Positions 17,782-26,984 are shown, counted from the stretch's first letter. The stretch is DNA of 64,000 bases from Bog-756 sp963703145 (GCA_963703145.1 OY969793.1:1240001-1304000), one strand, 5' to 3'. Numbers and translations: made by a program. The notes: generated from the sequence alone by a model not told the origin.

Positions 17782-20136
17782 CTACTGGATCGTGGTGGCT
17801 ACGCGCATGAGCTCCTCGGGCGTGATCAGGTGATCGTGGTTGTCGTCCCCGATCTGAAGCTCGACCCAGTTGATCGTCCCAGTGAATCGACTCGACTCGC
17901 CGGCGTAGTCCTCGCTGACCGGGGTCCCGGTATCGGATCCGACGTCACAGGTCTCGTCGCCGGAGTAGATCATGGGCACCGTGGCGTTGATACGGCCATC
18001 GCCGGCGGGCTCACCATCGATGAACAACGCCGCCGTACCCCCTTTGGCCAGACCACCGCCGTCGTACGTGAACTCCATACGCACCTGGTGCGTCCCGGGC
18101 GGCACCGCCCGATCACCCTCAACATAGAAGCGCATGAGGCCGGCCAGATTGTGGCAATACTTCGGCTTGCCGTCATGCAGGTAGAGGCTCCAACCGGCGA
18201 ACGCCCCTCCCTGGGACACGATGACCCCGCTGGCACCGGCTCCAGGCACGTCAACCTCGGCGGTCACCGAATGCGACTTGTTCTTCATGTTGAGGACCGA
18301 GTTCTCACTGAGGCGGCTCATGCCGCCGTAGAGAAGCTGGGAGTTTCCCTTCACCAATTGAGGACGACCGGCGATGTCCGAATTGAATCGTTCGATCCGC
18401 CGATCGTCGAGGGGAAGGACGTTGTACTTGACCGCTTCGATGAGCCAGAGCCGCTGGAGATCCCTCAGCTTGTCCGGATGATCGGTCGCCACGTCGTGGG
18501 CCTGGGACCAGTCAGCATTGGTGTCATAGAGCTCCCATACGTCATCGTCCAGGGGAGGCAGGGTGGCGTTGAAGTCCCACGGAACGCTATGCCGGGTGAC
18601 TGCCGTCCAGCCCTTGTGGTAGATGCCGCGGTTGCAGGCCACTTCGAAGTACTGCGTTTCCCGGGCCTCCGCGGCGGTCGCATCATCGAAGGCGTACGCC
18701 ATGGAGACGCCATGGATCGGCGTCTGCTGGATGCCGTTGACAAACGTCGGTTCCGGAATGCCGGCCACGTCGAAGATGGTCGCCCCCACATCGATGATGT
18801 GGTGGAACTGGGAGCGAACCTCCCCACGCGCCGTGATCCCGTTGGGCCAATGAACGATGGTCCCGTTACGGGTGCCACCGAAATGGGAGGCAACCTGCTT
18901 GGTCCACTGGAACGGAGTATTCATGGCATGGGCCCAACCCACCGCGTAATGGTTGTAAGCGGTCGGCGTTCCGAACTCGTCGATGCGGCTGGCCATGAAC
19001 TCGGTGGTTTCGAAGTCGGCTGCGCCATTCAGCGAAATCATCTCGTTGAACGTTCCGTTCAGCGTTCCCTCGGCACTGGCCCCATTGTCACCGACGATGA
19101 GATAGACCAATGTGTCATCCATCACCCCGAGTGCCTGAAGGGAGTCCAGCAACCGTCCGATGTGGTGGTCGGTGTGCTCCATGAAGCCGGCGTAGATCTC
19201 CATTTGTCGGGCCAGAATTGGCTTGAGATCATCGGCGATCTCGTCCCACGCAGGGATCTGGGCAGGTCGAGCTGACAGTTCAGTGTCCTGAGGGACGATG
19301 CCCTGCTCCTTCTGACGGCCCAGGGTCTCCTCGCGCAACACATCCCAACCAGCGTCGAACTTGCCCTGGTATTTACTGCTCCATTCAGGCGCCACATGAT
19401 GTGGCGCATGGGTCGCCCCGGGGGCGAAGTACATAAAGAACGGCTTGTCGGGCATCAGGGACTTCTGGCGCTGAACCCAGGTAATGGCATGGTCTGTGAG
19501 GTCCTCGGTGAAGTGGTAGCCCTCTTCGGGGGTCTTGGAGGGTTCGACCGGGGTGATCCCGTCATAGAGGGCTGGATACCACTGGTTGGTCTCGGCGCCA
19601 ACGAAGCCGTAGAAGTGCTCGAACCCACTACCGGTGGGCCACTGATTGAACGGGCCCATTGGGCTGGTCTCCCAGACCGGCACCTCATGGCACTTGCCGA
19701 ACTGGGCCGTGCTGTAGCCGTTGAGGAGCAGGGTCTCGGCGATCGGCGCGGCATTGTCGGGACGAATCGAGTTGTAGCCGGGAGCAGAGGTGGCGATCTC
19801 GGTGATCCCCCCCATACCCACGGCATGGTGATTGCGTGCCGTGAGTAGTGACTGGCGTGTGGGTGAGCAGAGGGCAGTCGTGTGGAATCGGTTGAATCGC
19901 AGCCCATTGGCCGCCAATCGCTCAGCCACTGGCGTCTGGCACGGCCCACCGAAGGCCGATGAGGAGCCGAACCCGGCGTCATCGATCATGATGACCACGA
20001 CGTTCGGCGCCCCTTCTGGAGGACGGAGGGGTTCGATGGCCGGATATGAGGTGTCGGGATCCTTGGCGTCGTAGGTTGTCAGGCCGACGTGCGCCCGATG
20101 GGGGATCGGGAGATTGCTCCGGGACAGGTCACTCAT
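17782..20136 (-). CDS. arylsulfatase-type sulfatase with C-terminal EF-hand-like loop
   Basis: 784 residues. The sulfatase core starts with NVVVIMIDDAGFG (metal-binding Asp52 and Asp53). The modification motif is CSPTR: Cys90 would be oxidised to formylglycine by the neighbouring enzyme, followed by the usual LLTAR. GATHAPHHVAPEW and VYLIVGDNGASAEGT supply further metal and substrate residues. The last 200 residues form a beta-rich domain (FAGWSLYLHDGKPKYCHN). At the very end DDNHDHLITPEE fits a 12-residue calcium EF-hand loop. No signal peptide is visible, so it appears cytoplasmic or exported by another route. The start has AAGGA upstream. Substrate unknown. Confidence 0.92.
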   Translation of the reverse strand: MSDLSRSNLPIPHRAHVGLTTYDAKDPDTSYPAIEPLRPPEGAPNVVVIMIDDAGFGSSSAFGGPCQTPVAERLAANGLRFNRFHTTALCSPTRQSLLTARNHHAVGMGGITEIATSAPGYNSIRPDNAAPIAETLLLNGYSTAQFGKCHEVPVWETSPMGPFNQWPTGSGFEHFYGFVGAETNQWYPALYDGITPVEPSKTPEEGYHFTEDLTDHAITWVQRQKSLMPDKPFFMYFAPGATHAPHHVAPEWSSKYQGKFDAGWDVLREETLGRQKEQGIVPQDTELSARPAQIPAWDEIADDLKPILARQMEIYAGFMEHTDHHIGRLLDSLQALGVMDDTLVYLIVGDNGASAEGTLNGTFNEMISLNGAADFETTEFMASRIDEFGTPTAYNHYAVGWAHAMNTPFQWTKQVASHFGGTRNGTIVHWPNGITARGEVRSQFHHIIDVGATIFDVAGIPEPTFVNGIQQTPIHGVSMAYAFDDATAAEARETQYFEVACNRGIYHKGWTAVTRHSVPWDFNATLPPLDDDVWELYDTNADWSQAHDVATDHPDKLRDLQRLWLIEAVKYNVLPLDDRRIERFNSDIAGRPQLVKGNSQLLYGGMSRLSENSVLNMKNKSHSVTAEVDVPGAGASGVIVSQGGAFAGWSLYLHDGKPKYCHNLAGLMRFYVEGDRAVPPGTHQVRMEFTYDGGGLAKGGTAALFIDGEPAGDGRINATVPMIYSGDETCDVGSDTGTPVSEDYAGESSRFTGTINWVELQIGDDNHDHLITPEELMRVATTIQ

Positions 20137-20169
20137 GGCGGGTTCATCCTTTGCTCGACGCGAGGTCCA

Positions 20170-20385
20170 CTAGCCGGTTACTGGCACCGGGTTCACCGAC
20201 ACCAACTCGATATTGAGATCCCGGAACATTTCCAACGTGCTGTGGAGACGGGCCTGGTCAGAGACCCAGCCCACCAGGTGGGTCAGGCCGTGATCGCAGT
20301 GGCTGACATCGAAACCGTTGATGGCGGCGGCCAGCGTGGGGCTCAGCCTGCCTTTGACCACGATTTCGAATCTAGTTGCACCCAA
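20170..20385 (-). CDS. 71-residue protein of the short YEIVVKGRL family
   Basis: Paralogue of the protein at 8225-8452: FEIVVKGRLSPTL, a central Cys with HGLTHL, DQARLHSTLEMFRDLNIELVSVN. The frame is open well upstream, but the extra sequence has no family resemblance. TTG at 20385 makes the N-terminus match the paralogue (EIVVKG beginning at residue 7 rather than 8), and a weak GAAAGAG precedes it. It lies 33 bases before the sulfatase start, so it may be the first gene of the sulfatase operon. Function unknown; divergent from the LuxR-type regulator. Confidence 0.6.
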   Translation of the reverse strand: MGATRFEIVVKGRLSPTLAAAINGFDVSHCDHGLTHLVGWVSDQARLHSTLEMFRDLNIELVSVNPVPVTG

Positions 20386-20684
20386 ATTGGCTCTTTCGGC
20401 TACTGAGATGTCCGCACTCGGATCGGGCAAAGCGATGCGTTTCCGGACCGTCGGCACCGAGCACCAACTGACAACAAGCTGCTGATCGCGTCCCTGGGTG
20501 AGAGGTGCAGGGCGGCCACTTCGACCCATGATGCTGCCGGCAGTCCGAATAGTCGTCATCCCTACAGGGTGATCGCGGACCTGACCATTCCCACTCCGTA
20601 TATGGCGCTGGCGGCGATTCGCCACCGGTGACACACTGGTTCCAGCCCGGCCAGAAGATGACCGGGGACCCTACAGAGAGGCGG

Positions 20685-23291
20685 ATGGTGGTCTCAGCCC
20701 TCTCGGCCCCGGCCCATGCAGTGGATCGCCCGGCCCTGCGGAAACAGCTCGACCGAGCGCTGGCCCATCCATTGACCCTCATTGTGGCTCCGGCGGGCGC
20801 CGGAAAGACGGTGCTCCTGGGTCAGTGGGCGGCTGCCCATCCCGAGTTGGACTTCGTGTGGGTGGAGGTAGGCGTCGATGACAACGATCCCGTGCGCTTC
20901 TCCCAGCGCCTATTGCAGGAGTTTGCCTCACTCGACCCCGACTTCGCCGATCTTGGTTCGCTGGTGTCCCTCAACGGCGGCGGCCTTGGGGTGCCCCTGC
21001 TAGAGGCCTTCGAGGCACAGTTGGCCGAGCTCCCGGAGGTCGTGGTCGTCCTTGATGATCTCCATCACCTGTCGAACTCGGTGCTTCTCGCTGACCTGGG
21101 CAGGCTGGTCGAGCGGCTGCCGCACAACGTCCATCTGGTTATGTCGACGCGGGCGGACCTTCCCATTGCCTGGAGCCGGCATCGGCTCACCCAGGAACTC
21201 GTCGAGATCCGGCAGTCCGATCTGGCGCTCGACGATACCGACTCTGCCCTCCTCCTCGAGCACATCACCGGTCGGTCGCTGGGGTCCGACCGGGTCGCCA
21301 CCCTGGTGGCACGCACCGAGGGCTGGGCGGCCGGACTTCAGCTGGCGGGAATGACACTCCGGCTGTACGAGGACTCCGACGAGTTCATCTCCCAATTCAG
21401 CGGAGATGACCGATTGATCGCCGACTATCTCAGTCAGGAAGTGCTTCACGCACAGCCGGCCGCTCGGCGCCGGATCATGCTGCAGATATCCGTTCTCGAC
21501 CGGATGTGTGCCGAGCTGGTTAATCACCTGACGGGTGCTTCGAACGGTCAGGTCATCCTCGAGGAACTCGAGCGAGACTCGATGTTTCTTGTCCCCCTGG
21601 ACAATCACCGAGAGTGGTTTCGCTTTCATCATCTCTTTCGCGACCTGCTGCGCTTCAAATTGCGTGCGGAGCAGCCTGACGCCGAAGCCCGTCTGCTCAG
21701 TGAGGCGGGTGCCTGGCACCTTGACCGTGGCGAGGTCAACTCCAGCATCGAGTACTTCCTGCGGGCCGGAAACTGGGACGCTGCACTGGGGATCATCATG
21801 GGCCGTGGCTCAGAGGTGTTCGAGCGGGGGGAAATGGCCACGGTCATCCGCTGGATCAGCGAAGTCCCCGAATCGGCCCGCGCCGGAAATCAGGAGGTCA
21901 ATCTCCTTCTCGGGATCCTCAAGGGGGTCGAAGGACAGTCTGCCGGGGCCGAGGCCATTCTGGGGCAGGTGGCCTCGGACCCTGCGTCCTCTAAGGAGGA
22001 GCGCGTCTGCGCTCAGGTGTTTCTTGCCTCACTGGTCCAGTGGCGGCCCCGCCCAGACGTCTCGGTCGATATGGCCACCCGCGCCCTTGACCAGCTGGAG
22101 CGTCTCAACGGCGCACCAATGCCCACCATCATGAACCTCACGCATCCTGAGTCGCTCGAAACGATGGCCTTGATGTCGGGCGGTCGCGCTCACCTCCATG
22201 CCGGCGACTATGCACTCGGCCGGGAGTGGCTCGACCGTGGCTTGTCGACTCTGGGGGCGACCTACCCGATATGGAAGATCAGTGGGTTGGGCTCGCTGGC
22301 CCTGCTCGAGGCATGGTGCGGCTATACGGCGCGAGCAGCCGCCCTGTCCGAGGAGGCCCTGGCGATCGCCAAGGAAGTCGGGCTGCTGGCCCATCCTTCG
22401 GCCGCTGACGCCTACCTGGCGTCTGCCTTCGCCGCCTTGGAGCGTGGGGAACCCCGGCGCACCTCACTGTCGCTCCACGAAGGCTCGCTGAGAGCACAGG
22501 CGAACCGACGGAGCCAGCTGTCGTGGTTCAGCCACTTGGGAACGGCGCTTCTCCAAGAGGCCGATGGCCAGCGGGAACTCGCCATGGCCAGCTCCATCGC
22601 GAGCAGAAGCGAACTGGGAGCACCACCGCCGCCGATTGTCGCCAGTCGCCTCCTCGCGCTTCACTCCCGTCAACTCCGTCTGAGCGGATCCCCCGAGCAG
22701 GCGCAGCGCACTCTGGGCGATGGAAGCTGGCACTCGGCGACGCTGATGTTCGAAGGTGCAGCCGCGGCGCTCACGTCGGGCGAGAACGACGTGGCTCGCA
22801 AGCTCCTTGAGCTCTTCGATACCTCGCCGGATGCCCTCGAACCTCGGGGAGCGGTGAATGTCCTGCTCCTGCGCTCGTGGCTGGCCGCAGCCGAAGGGTC
22901 GGGCGCCGAGTCGACGACCTACCTGGGCGAGGCAATAGACGTGGCTGAGCGCCACTCACTGGTTGAAGCATTCGTCCGGGCCGGCCCCTCGGTCATTCGG
23001 CTCGTTGCCGAGCACCAGCACGGTTCGTCGTCATTCCGCGAACGGATTCTCCAGCGAGCCAGGGAGGTGGATCTGCCAACACCGGGAGCCGACCTTGTCG
23101 ATCCGCTGACCGACCGGGAGCTCGAGATCCTGTCGTACCTGCCAAGCCGATTCACCAATACCGAGCTGGCCGATCACTTTTACGTGTCGATCAACACCAT
23201 CAAGACCCATATGGCTCACATCTACCGAAAGCTCGACGTCGCCAACCGCAATGGCGCGATCGTCCGCGCCCGCGAACTCCACATTCTCTGA
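20685..23291 (+). CDS. LuxR-family regulator, MalT-like ATPase type (LAL)
   Basis: 868 residues from the start chosen here. An N-terminal STAND-type ATPase has Walker A APAGAGKT (residues 35-42) and Walker B VVVVLDDLHHL. A long helical-repeat middle (tetratricopeptide-like, about 370-790) follows. The C-terminal LuxR helix-turn-helix reads LTDRELEILSYL, then FTNTELADHFYVSINTIKTH. This layout is that of MalT and the large ATP-binding LuxR regulators, which multimerise on binding an inducer and ATP. GTG 20628 and ATG 20658 are alternative starts; 20685 places the ATPase at the normal distance and has GAGAGG upstream. Divergent from the small-protein/sulfatase operon, so it may regulate it. Inducer unknown. 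Confidence 0.88.
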   Translation: MVVSALSAPAHAVDRPALRKQLDRALAHPLTLIVAPAGAGKTVLLGQWAAAHPELDFVWVEVGVDDNDPVRFSQRLLQEFASLDPDFADLGSLVSLNGGGLGVPLLEAFEAQLAELPEVVVVLDDLHHLSNSVLLADLGRLVERLPHNVHLVMSTRADLPIAWSRHRLTQELVEIRQSDLALDDTDSALLLEHITGRSLGSDRVATLVARTEGWAAGLQLAGMTLRLYEDSDEFISQFSGDDRLIADYLSQEVLHAQPAARRRIMLQISVLDRMCAELVNHLTGASNGQVILEELERDSMFLVPLDNHREWFRFHHLFRDLLRFKLRAEQPDAEARLLSEAGAWHLDRGEVNSSIEYFLRAGNWDAALGIIMGRGSEVFERGEMATVIRWISEVPESARAGNQEVNLLLGILKGVEGQSAGAEAILGQVASDPASSKEERVCAQVFLASLVQWRPRPDVSVDMATRALDQLERLNGAPMPTIMNLTHPESLETMALMSGGRAHLHAGDYALGREWLDRGLSTLGATYPIWKISGLGSLALLEAWCGYTARAAALSEEALAIAKEVGLLAHPSAADAYLASAFAALERGEPRRTSLSLHEGSLRAQANRRSQLSWFSHLGTALLQEADGQRELAMASSIASRSELGAPPPPIVASRLLALHSRQLRLSGSPEQAQRTLGDGSWHSATLMFEGAAAALTSGENDVARKLLELFDTSPDALEPRGAVNVLLLRSWLAAAEGSGAESTTYLGEAIDVAERHSLVEAFVRAGPSVIRLVAEHQHGSSSFRERILQRAREVDLPTPGADLVDPLTDRELEILSYLPSRFTNTELADHFYVSINTIKTHMAHIYRKLDVANRNGAIVRARELHIL

Positions 23292-23512
23292 AACCGACCG
23301 GGTTGAGGTCTACACAGATGAGCCGATTGGCCTAGTGACACCATGAAGTCACCCCCCGAGGGTGATGACCAGGGTGTCGACATCGTGGTTCCATCTCCTG
23401 CAGGCACCAGCACGGCATGACGGCACGGTATTCCGCACGAGAGGGCGGGGTGGGAAGTCAGACGGCCGTGGCCTGAGCCATACCGTTCTCAACGACCTCG
23501 GGAGGAACTTCC

Positions 23513-23908
23513 ATGCTTGCCTACACCTATCCCCTTGCCGATCTCTTCGGGACCATGCTGGGTCTCTTTGTCTTCTTCATCTGGTTCTGGCTCCTCATCA
23601 TCGTGTTCTCGGACATCTTCCGGAGCCGTGACTTGGGTGGGGGAGCCAAGATGCTCTGGGTCCTGTTTGTCATCATCCTTCCGTTCCTCGGCATCTTCGT
23701 CTATCTGATCGCCCGAGGGGGCAAGATGCACGAGCGCGCCGATGCCCAGGCCGCACAACAGCAACAGGCCTTCGACGACTATGTCAAGAAGACAGCCGGT
23801 GCTGGAGTCGACCCGACTGACCAGTTGGCGAAGCTGGCCACCCTGCGTGACCAAGGGACCATCACCGACGCCGAGTTCGCCGCACAGAAGGAGAAATTGC
23901 TGGCGTAA
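23513..23908 (+). CDS. PLDc_N/SHOCT-domain membrane protein
   Basis: 131 residues. Two membrane segments (about 12-35 and 47-68) with an acidic/basic loop DIFRSRDLGGGAKMLWVL form a phospholipase-D-nuclease N-terminal type domain, a small membrane module with no catalytic residues. The C-terminus is a SHOCT module, DPTDQLAKLATLRDQG then ITDAEFAAQKEKLL. The ATG follows GGGAGGAA. Function unknown; such genes are frequent in actinobacteria and often sit in multiple copies. A second SHOCT gene is at 14318. Confidence 0.82.
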   Translation: MLAYTYPLADLFGTMLGLFVFFIWFWLLIIVFSDIFRSRDLGGGAKMLWVLFVIILPFLGIFVYLIARGGKMHERADAQAAQQQQAFDDYVKKTAGAGVDPTDQLAKLATLRDQGTITDAEFAAQKEKLLA

Positions 23909-24067
23909 GTCGAGGCGTTCGCTGCCGTCCCCTCCGGCGGAGTTTCGCTGAGCGGGTGGACGCAGGCTCGCCAAGAACACCGTCGGAGCCGAGGCACCCT
24001 TCCTGTCCACCTTGGCCTCGGCCGCTCGGCATGGACTACGACAGATCGAACTAGCACAAGGAGATGT

Positions 24068-24157
24068 ATGTACTACCTGGGTGGGTTCATTTTTGCGGGG
24101 CTGGCTATCGTGCTCGTGGTGGTCTTCATCCGGAAGTTTCGCCAGAGCAATGACTGA
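24068..24157 (+). CDS. 29-residue single-span membrane microprotein
   Basis: ATG to TGA: MYYLGGFIFAGLAIVLVVVF followed by IRKFRQSND. One membrane helix of about 19 residues with a positively charged C-terminal side, so the N-terminus faces out. AAGGAG lies 5 bases before the ATG; an ATG 4 bases earlier is in another frame and gives no membrane segment. The stop overlaps the next start (ATGACTGA), coupling it to the downstream gene. The first of three overlapping genes that end with a GAP-family membrane protein, so a small subunit is plausible. Confidence 0.6.
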   Translation: MYYLGGFIFAGLAIVLVVVFIRKFRQSND

Positions 24158-24266
24158 CATTCCACCGGTACCGGGGACCCCCCCGGCACGACTTGAGTCG
24201 TTCCTCGCTCAAAAGGCGGCCTTGGCGCGGACCTCATCCTCAGAACCCATCGCCGTGTCCGCGTGA
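24150..24266 (+). CDS. 38-residue hydrophilic microprotein
   Basis: ATG to TGA, beginning MTDIPPVPGTPPARLESFLA and ending SSEPIAVSA. Pro-rich start, one short amphipathic segment (RLESFLAQKAALAR), no Cys. It overlaps the end of the 29-residue gene by 8 bases, and its own stop overlaps the GTG of the next gene (GTGA). The two overlaps make chance unlikely: the three frames are arranged like a coupled operon. No known family. Confidence 0.45.
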   Translation: MTDIPPVPGTPPARLESFLAQKAALARTSSSEPIAVSA

Positions 24267-24916
24267 TACTCGATCTCGTACTCATTGGCCTGGTCATCAC
24301 GCTGGAGCCGATCCCTCTGACGGCGTTCATCCTGGTGCTGGCGTCCAAGGGCGGAGTCCGGAAAGGGGCTGGCTTCATCTTCGGATGGCTTGTCTCCCTG
24401 GCCATCGTGGTGGCAGGAACCGTGCTGGTGACCGGCAACAAGCCGCCCAAACCGAGTACCGCACCATCGCTGGCCGTGCTCGCGGTCAAGATCGCCATCG
24501 GTGTCGCGCTACTGATCATCGCCGTTCGCCAGTGGCGGAGGATGGGCCAACCGAAGAAGCCGAAGAAGACGCCCAAGTGGCAGACCGGTATCGACAACAT
24601 GTCACCCTGGTACGCCATGGGCCTCGCACCCCTGACCCAGCCCTGGGGACTTGTTGCCGCCGGGGTCGCCACCATCACGGAGGCCAAGCTCTCGTCCTGG
24701 CAGAGCTATATCGCCCTGTTCCTATTCTGCCTCGTCGCTACCGCGGTCTACCTGGCCATGGAGATCTATGCCGGCTTCCGGCCCGAGAAGTGCCAGGCGT
24801 TCCTGGCCTCGACCAGGACCTGGATCGACACGCATACCGATCAGGTGATCATCATCCTGTCGCTGGTGCTCGGCCTCTGGCTGGTCGGTAAGAGCATCTA
24901 CCTCATCGTTACGTGA
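24263..24916 (+). CDS. GAP-family (Sap-like) membrane protein
   Basis: 217 residues with six membrane segments in two halves separated by a basic loop (QPKKPKKTPKWQ, about 93-110). The N-terminus ITLEPIPLTAFILVLASKGG then KGAGFIFGWLVSLA matches the GAP family (peptidoglycolipid addressing protein, sulfolipid-1-addressing protein in mycobacteria), which helps bring lipids to the cell surface. GTG start overlapping the previous stop. In this organism the lipid is unknown. Possibly works with the 29- and 38-residue proteins encoded just upstream. Confidence 0.8.
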   Translation: MILDLVLIGLVITLEPIPLTAFILVLASKGGVRKGAGFIFGWLVSLAIVVAGTVLVTGNKPPKPSTAPSLAVLAVKIAIGVALLIIAVRQWRRMGQPKKPKKTPKWQTGIDNMSPWYAMGLAPLTQPWGLVAAGVATITEAKLSSWQSYIALFLFCLVATAVYLAMEIYAGFRPEKCQAFLASTRTWIDTHTDQVIIILSLVLGLWLVGKSIYLIVT

Positions 24917-25103
24917 CACCGGCGACCCGGTCATGGCCGGGATACCGGTCCTGGTGATGGGCTGGGCCCCGGAGCGAATGGCTCTCCTGGCTGCTCCCCG
25001 GCGGCCTGGCGGAGAATGCCAGCGAATGCGGCCGTATTCCCAACTGCGATGGAGACAGGACGCCGTCTCGGAGATGGGCGGACCCGCGTGATGCATCAGC
25101 CAG

Positions 25104-25682
25104 CTACGTGGTGGGGGACTCCCTCAGGCGATCGATCCCTCGGGCGGCTGCCCCGAGGATCAGCCGAATCACCACTGCGACGACGGCGAGATCTGCGAGC
25201 ATCTGGACCATGACGACCAAACGTCCAATGTCGGTCTTCGGCGTGATATCTCCGAATCCCACCGTCGAGAACACGGTGACCGTGAAGTAGAGGGCCGATA
25301 CTCGACTGAGGGGTACTCCAAAGGTCGCCGGATAGGCATGGGCCATCGTCAGGTAGATCCAGGCGAACAGTACGAGAAAGAGGGGGATGATCGTTGCCAT
25401 GGCCACCGTTGCCCGCAGCATCGGGTGACTGTGGCCCGGGATGAGCCGAATCTCGTTGGCCAGAACGGCGACAAACACGATCAGAGCCACACCCAGGCGA
25501 AGGACCACGGATTGATGTGGGCGGCTCTCGATCGGCATCACAAAGTAGACGACGAGGAGCAACGTCGCGGTGATCAGAGCACGAACGCCCGACTTGACGA
25601 CATGGGACCGGCTGAAGTCGCCAAATTCCCCGAGCGTCATGCGTGGATCCAGCCTGGCATCATGGTTGCCGACTCGACCCAT
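25104..25682 (-). CDS. two-pore-helix potassium channel family protein
   Basis: 192 residues. Four hydrophobic segments; the last two flank a pore loop with selectivity filter TVFSTVGFGDITP, close to the canonical TVGYGD of K+ channels. The N-terminal two segments resemble a reduced sensor-like region. No C-terminal RCK domain, so gating is not obvious. ATG 25682 and 25640 (MTLGEFGDF) are both possible; neither has a strong ribosome site. Alone on the minus strand. Confidence 0.85.
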   Translation of the reverse strand: MGRVGNHDARLDPRMTLGEFGDFSRSHVVKSGVRALITATLLLVVYFVMPIESRPHQSVVLRLGVALIVFVAVLANEIRLIPGHSHPMLRATVAMATIIPLFLVLFAWIYLTMAHAYPATFGVPLSRVSALYFTVTVFSTVGFGDITPKTDIGRLVVMVQMLADLAVVAVVIRLILGAAARGIDRLRESPTT

Positions 25683-25914
25683 GGAGTATGAGGCGGCTCA
25701 TCGCACCTTCCTGGTCTGACCCACGTTCCCATAGTGGCCAATTGGCAGACCAGGCGAATCACCCGAAGGGGGTGACGAGCGACCTCACTCGGAATGGGAC
25801 AGTGAGTCCACGCACATGGATCGGGTGCGGGTCTGCAGCCGATCGTTGGGAGGCAATGATCAAAGCGCTCAGTGGGGCGACGCCGCTTCTGGTGATCAGA
25901 CCAAGTGGGCCGCA

Positions 25915-26064
25915 GTGACGCTCGTGGTGGCTGTGTTGCTGCTGCTCGCCTCGGTGGCAGCTGCCCTCTGGGTGCTACCGAGGTTGATCTTCCGGCCGGC
26001 TCCGAAGCCGCCGTCCAGGGTTCCCCAGGAATGGGTCGATGAGTTCAACGCCGAACCCAGATAG
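25915..26064 (+). CDS. candidate 49-residue membrane microprotein
   Basis: GTG start giving a single membrane helix (TLVVAVLLLLASVAAALWVL) followed by a basic Pro-rich tail (RPAPKPPSRVPQEW) ending in EFNAEPR. The frame is open upstream to 25816, but that sequence is not protein-like. No strong ribosome site. It stands 39 bases before a larger membrane protein and may be its partner. Confidence 0.4.
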   Translation: MTLVVAVLLLLASVAAALWVLPRLIFRPAPKPPSRVPQEWVDEFNAEPR

Positions 26065-26103
26065 TCATCGCTCCACGGCCCGACGATCTGGCTCGTTAGA
26101 GCC

Positions 26104-26760
26104 ATGACCGAGGTAGCCGACTCCCAGGGCGAGAAACGTTGGCCCATGGCGATCACCTTGATTGTTGCCATGATCTTGCCGATCCTGCTTCCATCCCGAT
26201 TCAGCCGGGGTCCCATCTGGATTGTCCCGGCCCTCGAGGCCCTGCTCCTGGTGGCGCTGATCATTGCCGACCCCGGGCGGATCGATCGTCGTTCGGCGTT
26301 TGTCCGGATCCTCTCGTTGGCGCTCGTCGCCATCCTGGTGGTGGGTGCAGCTGGCGTCACCATCCGGTTGGTTGTAGACCTCATCAGGGGAGGGCCGGAT
26401 ACGAACTCACCCGGGCAGCTTCTACGGGTGGGCTCATTGGTGTGGATCTATGTCATCATCACCTTCTCGTTCCTCTACTGGGAGTTGGACGGTGGGGGTC
26501 CAGAGATGAGGGCCCGAACGGCACCGGAGTTCCCGGACTTCGCCTTCCCGGAGCAGCTGAACCCCCACATTGCACGGCCCGGGTGGCGTCCTCAGTTCTT
26601 CGACTACCTCTACCTGGGCTTCACGAATTCCACCGCCTTCAGCCCCACAGACGTGATGCCTCTGGCGAGGTGGGCAAAGCTGGCCATGGCGGTCCAGGCC
26701 ACCGCTTCCCTCATCGTCCTCGGCCTGGTAGTCGCCCGCGCCGTCAACATCCTCAAATGA
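26104..26760 (+). CDS. membrane protein, unknown, with FTNSTAFSPTD pore-like segment
   Basis: 218 residues with about five membrane segments. The C-terminal half contains YWELDGGGPEMRAR, DFAFPEQLNPH and DYLYLGFTNSTAFSPTDVMP followed by a last helix. This pattern (a loop with NSTAFSPTD followed by a membrane helix) looks like a simplified ion-channel module and is recurrent in actinobacterial membrane proteins without a name. ATG start, no clear ribosome site. Function unknown. Confidence 0.7.
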   Translation: MTEVADSQGEKRWPMAITLIVAMILPILLPSRFSRGPIWIVPALEALLLVALIIADPGRIDRRSAFVRILSLALVAILVVGAAGVTIRLVVDLIRGGPDTNSPGQLLRVGSLVWIYVIITFSFLYWELDGGGPEMRARTAPEFPDFAFPEQLNPHIARPGWRPQFFDYLYLGFTNSTAFSPTDVMPLARWAKLAMAVQATASLIVLGLVVARAVNILK

Positions 26761-26984
26761 CATCGACGATCGAGCCACCGTGAACGCCGACGTCGGTGCG
26801 AAGGGGGGGTGCGCAGCGCCTAACGATGGCGAGCTGGACCTCCAGCGAGTTCACAGGGACAGGTCTCCCGCCTGACCGTCCTCCCGACCTCAAGGGACCG
26901 AGCGTCCCGTCCACCGGGATGCGGCTCCCACGACCGGCTGCTAACGAGCACTCGGCTCACTCGGTCGTCCTGTCCTACGACCTG

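Noticed and set aside
17650..19275. Long open frame opposite the sulfatase gene
   Set aside because: It runs antisense to a gene with clear family motifs and its translation is low-complexity; an effect of high GC.
23343..23420. 25-codon frame before the SHOCT gene
   Set aside because: No ribosome site and no feature beyond chance.
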